NCBI GenBank assembly: GCA_018806915.1
Contig: JAGKQI010000043.1
Location: 62,001 to 126,000, forward strand
Direction: 5' to 3'
DNA from: Phytophthora colocasiae
Taxonomy: Eukaryota > Oomycota > Peronosporomycetes > Peronosporales > Peronosporaceae
Length of the DNA: 64,000 bases
Shown here: piece after piece, positions 24,501 to 36,500 of the stretch
Layout of the letters: the number at the start of each line of letters is the position of its first letter
How positions within the stretch are numbered: the first letter of the stretch is position 1
Position numbers and translations under genes: made by a program
The notes under the pieces: generated by a model
What the model was told of the DNA's origin: nothing
Seen by the model: only the letters and a program-made list of their open reading frames with translations
The model's database searches: none

Positions 24501-27500
24501 ACACGGTCGTCGTGCTGTCAGACCCGGACACGAGGCTGCTCTCCTCGGTCTCCGTCTCTTCACGCGTCTCCGTCTCCACGGTCGTGCTCTTCTCGCCGGA
24601 CGTTGTCTCCGTCTCCGTCGTCGTCTCCACCTCGACAGTTCGCACCACCTCGCCACTGGCAGTCGTCGAAGGACGCGACGTCGCCTTCACTGTCTTCGTC
24701 ACGATGCTGCCGTCGGCCTCCTGCGTCTGGAACACCTCCGACGGCACCGACTCGCCGGGGCGGCACCGGCCTCCACAGTCGTGCGGATGGCGCGACCTCC
24801 AGACACGGTCGTCGTGCTGTCAGACCCGGACACGAGGCTGCTCTCCTCGGTCTCCGTCTCTTCACGCGTCTCCGTCTCCACGGTCGTGCTCTTCTCGCCG
24901 GACGTTGTCTCCGTCTCCGTCGTCGTCTCCACCTCGACGGTTCGCACCACCTCGCCACTGGTAGTCGTCGAAGGACGCGACGTCGCCTTCACTGTCTTCG
25001 TCACGATGCTGCCGTCGGCCGCCTGCGTCTGGAACACCTCCGTCTGCACCGACTCGCCGGGGGCGGCACCGGCCTCCACAGTCGTGCGGATGGCGCGACC
25101 TCCAGACACGGTCGTCGTGCTGTCAGACCCGGTCACGAGGCTGCTCTCCTCGGTCTCCGTCTCTTCACGCGTCTCCGTCTCCACGGTCGTGCTAGGTTCG
25201 CCGGACGTTGTCTCCGTCTCCGTCGTCGTCTCCACCTCGACGGTTCGCACCACCTCGCCACTGGCAGTCGTCGAAGGACGCGACGTCGCCTTCACTGTCT
25301 TCGTCACGATGCTGCCGTCGGCCTCCTGCGTCTGGAACACCTCCGTCTGCACCGTCTCGCCGGGGGCGGCACCGGCCTCCACAGTCGTGCGGATGGCGCG
25401 ACCTCCAGACACGGTCGTCGTGCTGTCAGACCCGGTCACGAGGCTGCTCTCCTCGGTCTCCGTCTCTTCACGCGTCTCCGTCTCCACGGTCGTGCTCTTC
25501 TCGCCGGACGTTGTCTCCGTCTCCGTCGTCGTCTCCACCTCGACGGTTCGCACCACCTCGCCACTGGCAGTCGTCGAAGGACGCGACGTCGCCTTCACTG
25601 TCTTCGTCACGATGCTGCCGTCGGCCTCCTGCGTCTGGAACACCTCCGTCTGCACCGTCTCGCCGGGGCGGCACCGGCCTCCACAGTCGTGCGGATGGCG
25701 CGACCTCCAGACACGGTCGTCGTGCTGTCAGACCCGGTCACGAGGCTGCTCTCCTCGGTCTCCGTCTCTTCACGCGTCTCCGTCTCCACGGTCGTGCTCT
25801 TCTCGCCGGACGTTGTCTCCGTCTCCGTCGTCGTCTCCACCTCGACAGTTCGCACCACCTCGCCACTGGCAGTCGTCGAAGGACGCGACGTCGCCTTCAC
25901 TGTCTTCGTCACGATGCTGCCGTCGGCCTCCTGCGTCTGGAACACCTCCGTCTGCACCGACTCGCCGGGGGCGGCACCGGCCTCCACAGTCGTGCGGATG
26001 GCGCGACCTCCAGACACGGTCGTCGTGCTGTCAGACCCGGTCACGAGGCTGCTCTCCTCGGTCTCCGTCTCTTCACGCGTCTCCGTCTCCACGGTCGTGC
26101 TCTTCTCGCCGGACGTTGTCTCCGTCTCCGTCGTCGTCTCCACCTCGACGGTTCGCACCACCTCGCCACTGGCAGTCGTCGAAGGACGCGACGTCGCCTT
26201 CACTGTCTTCGTCACGATGCTGCCGTCGGCCTCCTGCGTCTGGAACACCTCCGTCTGCACCGACTCGCCGGGGGCGGCACCGGCCTCCACAGTCGTGCGG
26301 ATGGCGCGACCTCCAGACACGGTCGTCGTGCTGTCAGACCCGGTCACGAGGCTGCTCTCCTCGGTCTCCGTCTCTTCACGCGTCTCCGTCTCCACGGTCG
26401 TGCTCTTCTCGCCGGACGTTGTCTCCGTCTCCGTCGTCGTCTCCACCTCGACGGTTCGCACCACCTCGCCACTGGCAGTCGTCGAAGGACGCGACGTCGC
26501 CTTCACTGTCTTCGTCACGATGCTGCCGTCGGCCTCCTGCGTCTGGAACACCTCCGTCTGCACCGACTCGCCGGGGGCGGCACCGGCCTCCACAGTCGTG
26601 CGGATGGCGCGACCTCCAGACACGGTCGTCGTGCTGTCAGACCCGGTCACGAGGCTGCTCTCCTCGGTCTCCGTCTCTTCACGCGTCTCCGTCTCCACGG
26701 TCGTGCTCTTCTCGCCGGACGTTGTCTCCGTCTCCGTCGTCGTCTCCACCTCGACGGTTCGCACCACCTCGCCACTGGCAGTCGTCGAAGGACGCGACGT
26801 CGCCTTCACTGTCTTCGTCACGATGCTGCCGTCGGCCTCCTGCGTCTGGAACACCTCCGTCTGCACCGACTCGCCGGGGGCGGCACCGGCCTCCACAGTC
26901 GTGCGGATGGCGCGACCTCCAGACACGGTCGTCGTGCTGTCAGACCCGGTCACGAGGCTGCTCTCCTCGGTCTCCGTCTCTTCACGCGTCTCCGTCTCCA
27001 CGGTCGTGCTCTTCTCGCCGGACGTTGTCTCCGTCTCCGTCGTCGTCTCCACCTCGACGGTTCGCACCACCTCGCCACTGGCAGTCGTCGAAGGACGCGA
27101 CGTCGCCTTCACTGTCTTCGTCACGATGCTGCCGTCGGCCTCCTGCGTCTGGAACACCTCCGTCTGCACCGTCTCGCCGGGGCGGCACCGGCCTCCACAG
27201 TCGTGCGGATGGCGCGACCTCCAGACACGGTCGTCGTGCTGTCAGACCCGGTCACGAGGCTGCTCTCCTCGGTCTCCGTCTCTTCACGCGTCTCCGTCTC
27301 CACGGTCGTGCTCTTCTCGCCGGACGTTGTCTCCGTCTCCGTCGTCGTCTCCACCTCGACGGTTCGCACCACCTCGCCACTGGCAGTCGTCGAAGGACGC
27401 GACGTCGCCTTCACTGTCTTCGTCACGATGCTGCCGTCGGCCTCCTGCGTCTGGAACACCTCCGTCTGCACCGTCTCGCCGGGGGCGGCACCGGCCTCCA

Positions 27501-30500
27501 CAGTCGTGCGGATGGCGCGACCTCCAGACACGGTCGTCGTGCTGTCAGACCCGGTCACGAGGCTGCTCTCCTCGGTCTCCGTCTCTTCACGCGTCTCCGT
27601 CTCCACGGTCGTGCTCTTCTCGCCGGACGTTGTCTCCGTCTCCGTCGTCGTCTCCACCTCGACGGTTCGCACCACCTCGCCACTGGTAGTCGTCGAAGGA
27701 CGCGACGTCGCCTTCACTGTCTTCGTCACGATGCTGCCGTCGGCCGCCTGCGTCTGGAACACCTCCGTCTGCACCGTCTCGCCGGGGGCGGCACCGGCCT
27801 CCACAGTCGTGCGGATGGCGCGACCTCCAGACACGGTCGTCGTGCTGTCAGACCCGGTCACGAGGCTGCTCTCCTCGGTCTCCGTCTCTTCACGCGTCTC
27901 CGTCTCCACGGTCGTGCTCTTCTCGCCGGACGTTGTCTCCGTCTCCGTCGTCGTCTCCACCTCGACGGTTCGCACCACCTCGCCACTGGTAGTCGTCGAA
28001 GGACGCGACGTCGCCTTCACTGTCTTCGTCACGATGCTGCCGTCGGCCTCCTGCGTCTGGAACACCTCCGTCTGCACCGTCTCGCCGGGGCGGCACCGGC
28101 CTCCACAGTCGTGCGGATGGCGCGACCTCCAGACACGGTCGTCGTGCTGTCAGACCCGGTCACGAGGCTGCTCTCCTCGGTCTCCGTCTCTTCACGCGTC
28201 TCCGTCTCCACGGTCGTGCTCTTCTCGCCGGACGTTGTCTCCGTCTCCGTCGTCGTCTCCACCTCGACGGTTCGCACCACCTCGCCACTGGCAGTCGTCG
28301 AAGGACGCGACGTCGCCTTCACTGTCTTCGTCACGATGCTGCCGTCGGCCTCCTGCGTCTGGAACACCTCCGTCTGCACCGTCTCGCCGGGGCGGCACCG
28401 GCCTCCACAGTCGTGCGGATGGCGCGACCTCCAGACACGGTCGTCGTGCTGTCAGACCCGGTCACGAGGCTGCTCTCCTCGGTCTCCGTCTCTTCACGCG
28501 TCTCCGTCTCCACGGTCGTGCTCTTCTCGCCGGACGTTGTCTCCGTCTCCGTCGTCGTCTCCACCTCGACGGTTCGCACCACCTCGCCACTGGCAGTCGT
28601 CGAAGGACGCGACGTCGCCTTCACTGTCTTCGTCACGATGCTGCCGTCGGCCTCCTGCGTCTGGAACACCTCCGTCTGCACCGACTCGCCGGGGCGGCAC
28701 CGGCCTCCACAGTCGTGCGGATGGCGCGACCTCCAGACACGGTCGTCGTGCTGTCAGACCCGGTCACGAGGCTGCTCTCCTCGGTCTCCGTCTCTTCACG
28801 CGTCTCCGTCTCCACGGTCGTGCTCTTCTCGCCGGACGTTGTCTCCGTCTCCGTCGTCGTCTCCACCTCGACGGTTCGCACCACCTCGCCACTGGCAGTC
28901 GTCGAAGGACGCGACGTCGCCTTCACTGTCTTCGTCACGATGCTGCCGTCGGCCTCCTGCGTCTGGAACACCTCCGTCTGCACCGACTCGCCGGGGCGGC
29001 ACCGGCCTCCACAGTCGTGCGGATGGCGCGACCTCCAGACACGGTCGTCGTGCTGTCAGACCCGGTCACGAGGCTGCTCTCCTCGGTCTCCGTCTCTTCA
29101 CGCGTCTCCGTCTCCACGGTCGTGCTCTTCTCGCCGGACGTTGTCTCCGTCTCCGTCGTCGTCTCCACCTCGACGGTTCGCACCACCTCGCCACTGGCAG
29201 TCGTCGAAGGACGCGACGTCGCCTTCACTGTCTTCGTCACGATGCTGCCGTCGGCCTCCTGCGTCTGGAACACCTCCGTCTGCACCGACTCGCCGGGGCG
29301 GCACCGGCCTCCACAGTCGTGCGGATGGCGCGACCTCCAGACACGGTCGTCGTGCTGTCAGACCCGGTCACGAGGCTGCTCTCCTCGGTCTCCGTCTCTT
29401 CACGCGTCTCCGTCTCCACGGTCGTGCTCTTCTCGCCGGACGTTGTCTCCGTCTCCGTCGTCGTCTCCACCACCACATTTCGCACCACGTCGCACGTGCG
29501 AGCTGTCGAAGGACGCGACGTCGCCTTCACTGTCTTCGTCACGATGCTGCCGTCGGCCTCCTGCGTCTGGAACACCTCCGTCTGCACCGTCTCCGCGGGG
29601 GCGGCCCCCGCCTCACCAGTCGTGCGGATGGCGCGACCTCCAGACACGGTCGTCGTGCTGTCAGACCCGGTCACGAGGCTGCTCTCCTCGGTCTCCGTCT
29701 CTTCACGCGTCTCCGTCTCCACGGTCGTGCTCTTCTCGCCGGACGTTGTCTCCGTCTCCGTCGTCGTCTCCACCTCGACGGTTCGCACCACCTCGCCACT
29801 GGCAGTCGTCGAAGGACGCGACGTCGCCTTCACTGTCTTCGTCACGATGCTGCCGTCGGCCTCCTGCGTCTGGAACACCTCCCTCTGCAACGACTCGCAG
29901 GGCGAGGCACCGGCCTCCACAGTCGTGCGGATGGCGCGACCTCCAGACACGGTCGTCGTGCTGTCAGACCCGGTCACGAGGCTGCTCTCCTCGGTCTCCG
30001 TCTCTTCACGCGTCTCCGTTTCCACGGTCGTGCTCTTCTCGCCGGACGTTGTCTCCGTCTCCGTCGTCGTCTCCACCTCGACGGTTCGCACCACCTCGCC
30101 ACTGGTAGTCGTCGAAGGACGCGACGTCGCCTTCACTGTCTTCGTCACGATGCTGCCGTCGGCCGCCTGCGTCTGGAACACCTCCGTCTGCACCGACTCG
30201 CCGGGGTCGGCCACGGCCTCCAGATTCGTGCGGATGGCGCGACCTCCAGACACGGTCGTCGTGCTGTCAGACCCGGTCACGAGGCTGCTCTCCTCGGTCT
30301 CCGTCTCCTCACGCGTCTCCGTTTCCACGGTCGTGCTCTTCTCGCCGGACGTTGTCTCCTGCGTCTCATCGTCGTCGTTCCACCTCGACCGGTTCGCACC
30401 ACCTCGCCACTGGCAGTCGTCGAAGGACGCGGCGTCGCCTTCACGCTGTCTTCGTCACGATGCTGCCGTCGGCCTCCTGCGTCTGGAACACTTCCGTCTG

Positions 30501-33500
30501 CACCGACTCGCCGGGGGCGGCACCGGCCTCCAGGCGGATGGGGCGACCAGACACGGTCGCCGTGTCGTCTCGTGCTGTCTCAGTCACGGGCTGCTCTCCT
30601 CGGTCTCCGTCTCTTCACGCGTCTCCGTCCACGGTCGTGCTCTCTTCTCGCCGGACGTTGTCTCCGTCTCCGTCGTCGTCTCCACCTCGACGGTTCGCAC
30701 CACCTCGCCACTGGCAGTCGTCGAAGGACGCGACGTCGCCTTCACTGTCTTCGTCACGATGCTGCCGTCGGCCTCCTGCGTCTGGAACACCTCCGTCTGC
30801 ACCGACTCGCCGGGGGCGGCACCGGCCTCCACAGTCGTGCGGATGGCGCGACCTCCAGACACGGTCGTCGTGCTGTCAGACCCGGTCACGAGGCTGCTCT
30901 CCTCGGTCTCCGTCTCTTCACGCGTCTCCGTTTCCACGGTCGTGCTCTTCTCGCCGGACGTTGTCTCCGTCTCCGTCGTCGTCTCCACCTCGACGGTTCG
31001 CACCACCTCGCCACTGGCAGTCGTCGAAGGACGCGACGTCGCCTTCACTGTCTTCGTCACGATGCTGCCGTCGGCCTCCTGCGTCTGGAACACCTCCGTT
31101 TGCACCGACTCGCCGGGGGCGGCACCGGCCTCCACAGTCGTGCGGATGGCGCGACCTCCAGACACGGTCGTCGTGCTGTCAGACCCGGTCACGAGGCTGC
31201 TCTCCTCGGTCTCCGTCTCTTCACGCGTCTCCGTTTCCACGGTCGTGCTCTTCTCGCCGGACGTTGTCTCCGTCTCCGTCGTCGTCTCCACCTCGACGGT
31301 TCGCACCACCTCGCCACTGGCAGTCGTCGAAGGACGCGACGTCGCCTTCACTGTCTTCGTCACGATGCTGCCGTCGGCCTCCTGCGTCTGGAACACCTCC
31401 GTCTGCACCGACTCGCCGGGGTCGGCACCGGCCTCCACAGTCGTGCGGATGGCGCGACCTCCAGACACGGTCGTCGTGCTGTCAGACCCGGTCACGAGGC
31501 TGCTCTCCTCGGTCTCCGTCTCTTCACGCGTCTCCGTCTCCACGGTCGTGCTCTTCTCGCCGGACGTTGTCTCCGTCTCCGTCGTCGTCTCCACCTCGAC
31601 GGTTCGCACCACCTCGCCACTGGCAGTCGTCGAAGGACGCGACGTCGCCTTCACTGTCTTCGTCACGATGCTGCCGTCGGCCTCCTGCGTCTGGAACACC
31701 TCCGTCTGCACCGACTCGCCGGGGCGGCACCGGCCTCCACAGTCGTGCGGATGGCGCGACCTCCAGACACGGTCGTCGTGCTGTCAGACCCGGTCACGAG
31801 GCTGCTCTCCTCGGTCTCCGTCTCTTCACGCGTCTCCGTCTCCACGGTCGTGCTCTTCTCGCCGGACGTTGTCTCCGTCTCCGTCGTCGTCTCCACCTCG
31901 ACGGTTCGCACCACCTCGCCACTGGCAGTCGTCGAAGGACGCGACGTCGCCTTCACTGTCTTCGTCACGATGCTGCCGTCGGCCTCCTGCGTCTGGAACA
32001 CCTCCGTCTGCACCGACTCGCCGGGGGCGGCACCGGCCTCCACAGTCGTGCGGATGGCGCGACCTCCAGACACGGTCGTCGTGCTGTCAGACCCGGTCAC
32101 GAGGCTGCTCTCCTCGGTCTCCGTCTCTTCACGCGTCTCCGTCTCCACGGTCGTGCTCTTCTCGCCGGACGTTGTCTCCGTCTCCGTCGTCGTCTCCACC
32201 TCGACGGTTCGCACCACCTCGCCACTGGCAGTCGTCGAAGGACGCGACGTCGCCTTCACTGTCTTCGTCACGATGCTGCCGTCGGCCTCCTGCGTCTGGA
32301 ACACCTCCGTCTGCACCGACACGCCGGGTGCGGAACCGGCCACCACAGTCGTGCGGATGGCGCGACCTCCAGACACGGTCGTCGTGCTGTCAGACCCGGT
32401 CACGAGGCTGCTCTCCTCGGTCTCCGTCTCTTCACGCGTCTCCGTCTCCACGGTCGTGCTCTTCTCGCCGGACGTTGTCTCCGTCTCCGTCGTCGTCTCC
32501 ACCTCGACGGTTCGCACCACCTCGCCACTGGCAGTCGTCGAAGGACGCGACGTCGCCTTCACTGTCTTCGTCACGATGCTGCCGTCGGCCTCCTGCGTCT
32601 GGAACACCTCCGTCTGCACCGACTCGCCGGGGGCGGCACCGGCCTCCACAGTCGTGCGGATGGCGCGACCTCCAGACACGGTCGTCGTGCTGTCAGACCC
32701 GGTCACGAGGCTGCTCTCCTCGGTCTCCGTCTCTTCACGCGTCTCCGTCTCCACGGTCGTGCTCTTCTCGCCGGACGTTGTCTCCGTCTCCGTCGTCGTC
32801 TCCACCTCGACGGTTCGCACCACCTCGCCACTGGCAGTCGTCGAAGGACGCGACGTCGCCTTCACTGTCTTCGTCACGATGCTGCCGTCGGCCTCCTGCG
32901 TCTGGAACACCTCCGTCTGCACCGTCTCGCCGGGGGCGGCACCGGCCTCCACAGTCGTGCGGATGGCGCGACCTCCAGACACGGTCGTCGTGCTGTCAGA
33001 CCCGGTCACGAGGCTGCTCTCCTCGGTCTCCGTCTCTTCACGCGTCTCCGTCTCCACGGTCGTGCTCTTCTCGCCGGACGTTGTCTCCGTCTCCGTCGTC
33101 GTCTCCACCTCGACGGTTCGCACCACCTCGCCACTGGCAGTCGTCGAAGGACGCGACGTCGCCTTCACTGTCTTCGTCACGATGCTGCCGTCGGCCTCCT
33201 GCGTCTGGAACACCTCCGTCTGCACCGACTCGCCGGGGCGGCACCGGCCTCCACAGTCGTGCGGATGGCGCGACCTCCAGACACGGTCGTCGTGCTGTCA
33301 GACCCGGTCACGAGGCTGCTCTCCTCGGTCTCCGTCTCTTCACGCGTCTCCGTCTCCACGGTCGTGCTCTTCTCGCCGGACGTTGTCTCCGTCTCCGTCG
33401 TCGTCTCCACCTCGACGGTTCGCACCACCTCGCCACTGGCAGTCGTCGAAGGACGCGACGTCGCCTTCACTGTCTTCGTCACGATGCTGCCGTCGGCCTC

Positions 33501-36500
33501 CTGCGTCTGGAACACCTCCGTCTGCACCGACTCGCCGGGGCGGCACCGGCCTCCACAGTCGTGCGGATGGCGCGACCTCCAGACACGGTCGTCGTGCTGT
33601 CAGACCCGGTCACGAGGCTGCTCTCCTCGGTCTCCGTCTCTTCACGCGTCTCCGTCTCCACGGTCGTGCTCTTCTCGCCGGACGTTGTCTCCGTCTCCGT
33701 CGTCGTCTCCACCTCGACGGTTCGCACCACCTCGCCACTGGCAGTCGTCGAAGGACGCGACGTCGCCTTCACTGTCTTCGTCACGATGCTGCCGTCGGCC
33801 TCCTGCGTCTGGAACACCTCCGTCTGCACCGACTCGCCGGGGCGGCACCGGCCTCCGCAGTCCTGCGGAGGGCTCGTCCTACCGACACGGTCGTCGTGCT
33901 GTCAGACCCGGTCACGAGGCTGCTCTCCTCGGTCTCCGTCTCTTCACGCGTCTCCGTCTCCACGGTCGTGCTCTTCTCGCCGGACGTTGTCTCCGTCTCC
34001 GTCGTCGTCTCCACCTCGACGGTTCGCACCACCTCGCCACTGGCAGTCGTCGAAGGACGCGACGTCGCCTTCACTGTCTTCGTCACGATGCTGCCGTCGG
34101 CCTCCTGCGTCTGGAACACATCCGTCTGCACCGACTCGCCGGTGGCGGCACCGGCCTCCACAGTCGTGCGGATGGCGCGACCTCCAGACACGGTCGTCGT
34201 GCTGTCAGACCCGGTCACGAGGCTGCTCTCCTCGGTCTCCGTCTCTTCACGCGTCTCCGTCTCCACGGTCGTGCTCTTCTCGCCGGACGTTGTCTCCGTC
34301 TCCGTCGTCGTCTCCACCTCGACGGTTCGCACCACCTCGCCACTGGCAGTCGTCGAAGGACGCGACGTCGCCTTCACTGTCTTCGTCACGATGCTGCCGT
34401 CGGCCTCCTGCGTCTGGAACACCTCCGTCTGCACCGACTCGCCGGGGGGGCACCGGCCTCCACAGTCGTGCGGATGGCGCGACCTCCAGACACGGTCGTC
34501 GTGCTGTCAGACCCGGTCACGAGGCTGCTCTCCTCGGTCTCCGTCTCTTCACGCGTCTCCGTCTCCACGGTCGTGCTCTTCTCGCCGGACGTTGTCTCCG
34601 TCTCCGTCGTCGTCTCCACCTCGACGGTTCGCACCACCTCGCCACTGGCAGTCGTCGAAGGACGCGACGTCGCCTTCACTGTCTTCGTCACGATGCTGCC
34701 GTCGGCCTCCTGCGTCTGGAACACCTCCGTCTGCACCGACTCGCCGGGGGGGCACCGGCCTCCACAGTCGTGCGGATGGCGCGACCTCCAGACACGGTCG
34801 TCGTGCTGTCAGACCCGGTCACGAGGCTGCTCTCCTCGGTCTCCGTCTCTTCACGCGTCTCCGTCTCCACGGTCGTGCTCTTCTCGCCGGACGTTGTCTC
34901 CGTCTCCGTCGTCGTCTCCACCTCGACGGTTCGCACCACCTCGCCACTGGCAGTCGTCGAAGGACGCGACGTCGCCTTCACTGTCTTCGTCACGATGCTG
35001 CCGTCGGCCTCCTGCGTCTGGAACACCTCCGTCTGCACCGACTCGCCGGGGCGGCACCGGCCTCCACAGTCGTGCGGATGGCGCGACCTCCAGACACGGT
35101 CGTCGTGCTGTCAGACCCGGTCACGAGGCTGCTCTCCTCGGTCTCCGTCTCTTCACGCGTCTCCGTCTCCACGGTCGTGCTCTTCTCGCCGGACGTTGTC
35201 TCCGTCTCCGTCGTCGTCTCCACCTCGACGGTTCGCACCACCTCGCCACTGGCAGTCGTCGAAGGACGCGACGTCGCCTTCACTGTCTTCGTCACGATGC
35301 TGCCGTCGGCCTCCTGCGTCTGGAACACCTCCGTCTGCACCGACTCGCCGGGGCGGCACCGGCCTCCACAGTCGTGCGGATGGCGCGACCTCCAGACACG
35401 GTCGTCGTGCTGTCAGACCCGGTCACGAGGCTGCTCTCCTCGGTCTCCGTCTCTTCACGCGTCTCCGTCTCCACGGTCGTGCTCTTCTCGCCGGACGTTG
35501 TCTCCGTCTCCGTCGTCGTCTCCACCTCGACGGTTCGCACCACCTCGCCACTGGCAGTCGTCGAAGGACGCGACGTCGCCTTCACTGTCTTCGTCACGAT
35601 GCTGCCGTCGGCCTCCTGCGTCTGGAACACCTCCGTCTGCACCGACTCGCCGGGGGCGGCACCGGCCTCCACAGTCGTGCGGATGGCGCGACCTCCAGAC
35701 ACGGTCGTCGTGCTGTCAGACCCGGTCACGAGGCTGCTCTCCTCGGTCTCCGTCTCTTCACGCGTCTCCGTCTCCACGGTCGTGCTCTTCTCGCCGGACG
35801 TTGTCTCCGTCTCCGTCGTCGTCTCCACCTCGACGGTTCGCACCACCTCGCCACTGGCAGTCGTCGAAGGACGCGACGTCGCCTTCACTGTCTTCGTCAC
35901 GATGCTGCCGTCGGCCTCCTGCGTCTGGAACACCTCCGTCTGCACCGACTCGCCGGGGGCGGCACCGGCCTCCACAGTCGTGCGGATGGCGCGACCTCCA
36001 GACACGGTCGTCGTGCTGTCAGACCCGGTCACGAGGCTGCTCTCCTCGGTCTCCGTCTCTTCACGCGTCTCCGTCTCCACCTCGACAGTTCGCACCACCT
36101 CGCCACTGGCAGTCGTCGAAGGACGCGACGTCGCCTTCACTGTCTTCGTCACGATGCTGCCGTCGGCCTCCTGCGTCTGGAACACCTCCGTCTGCACCGT
36201 CTCGCCGGGGGCGGAACCGGCCTCCACAGTCGTGCGGATGGCGCGACCTCCAGACACGGTCGTCGTGCTGTCAGACCCGGTCACGAGGCTGCTCTCCTCG
36301 GTCTCCGTCTCTTCACGCGTCTCCGTCTCCACGGTCGTGCTCTTCTCGCCGGACGTTGTCTCCGTCTCCGTCGTCGTCTCCACCTCGACGGTTCGCACCA
36401 CCTCGCCACTGGCAGTCGTCGAAGGACGCGACGTCGCCTTCACTGTCTTCGTCACGATGCTGCCGTCGGCCTCCTGCGTCTGGAACACCTCCGTCTGCAC

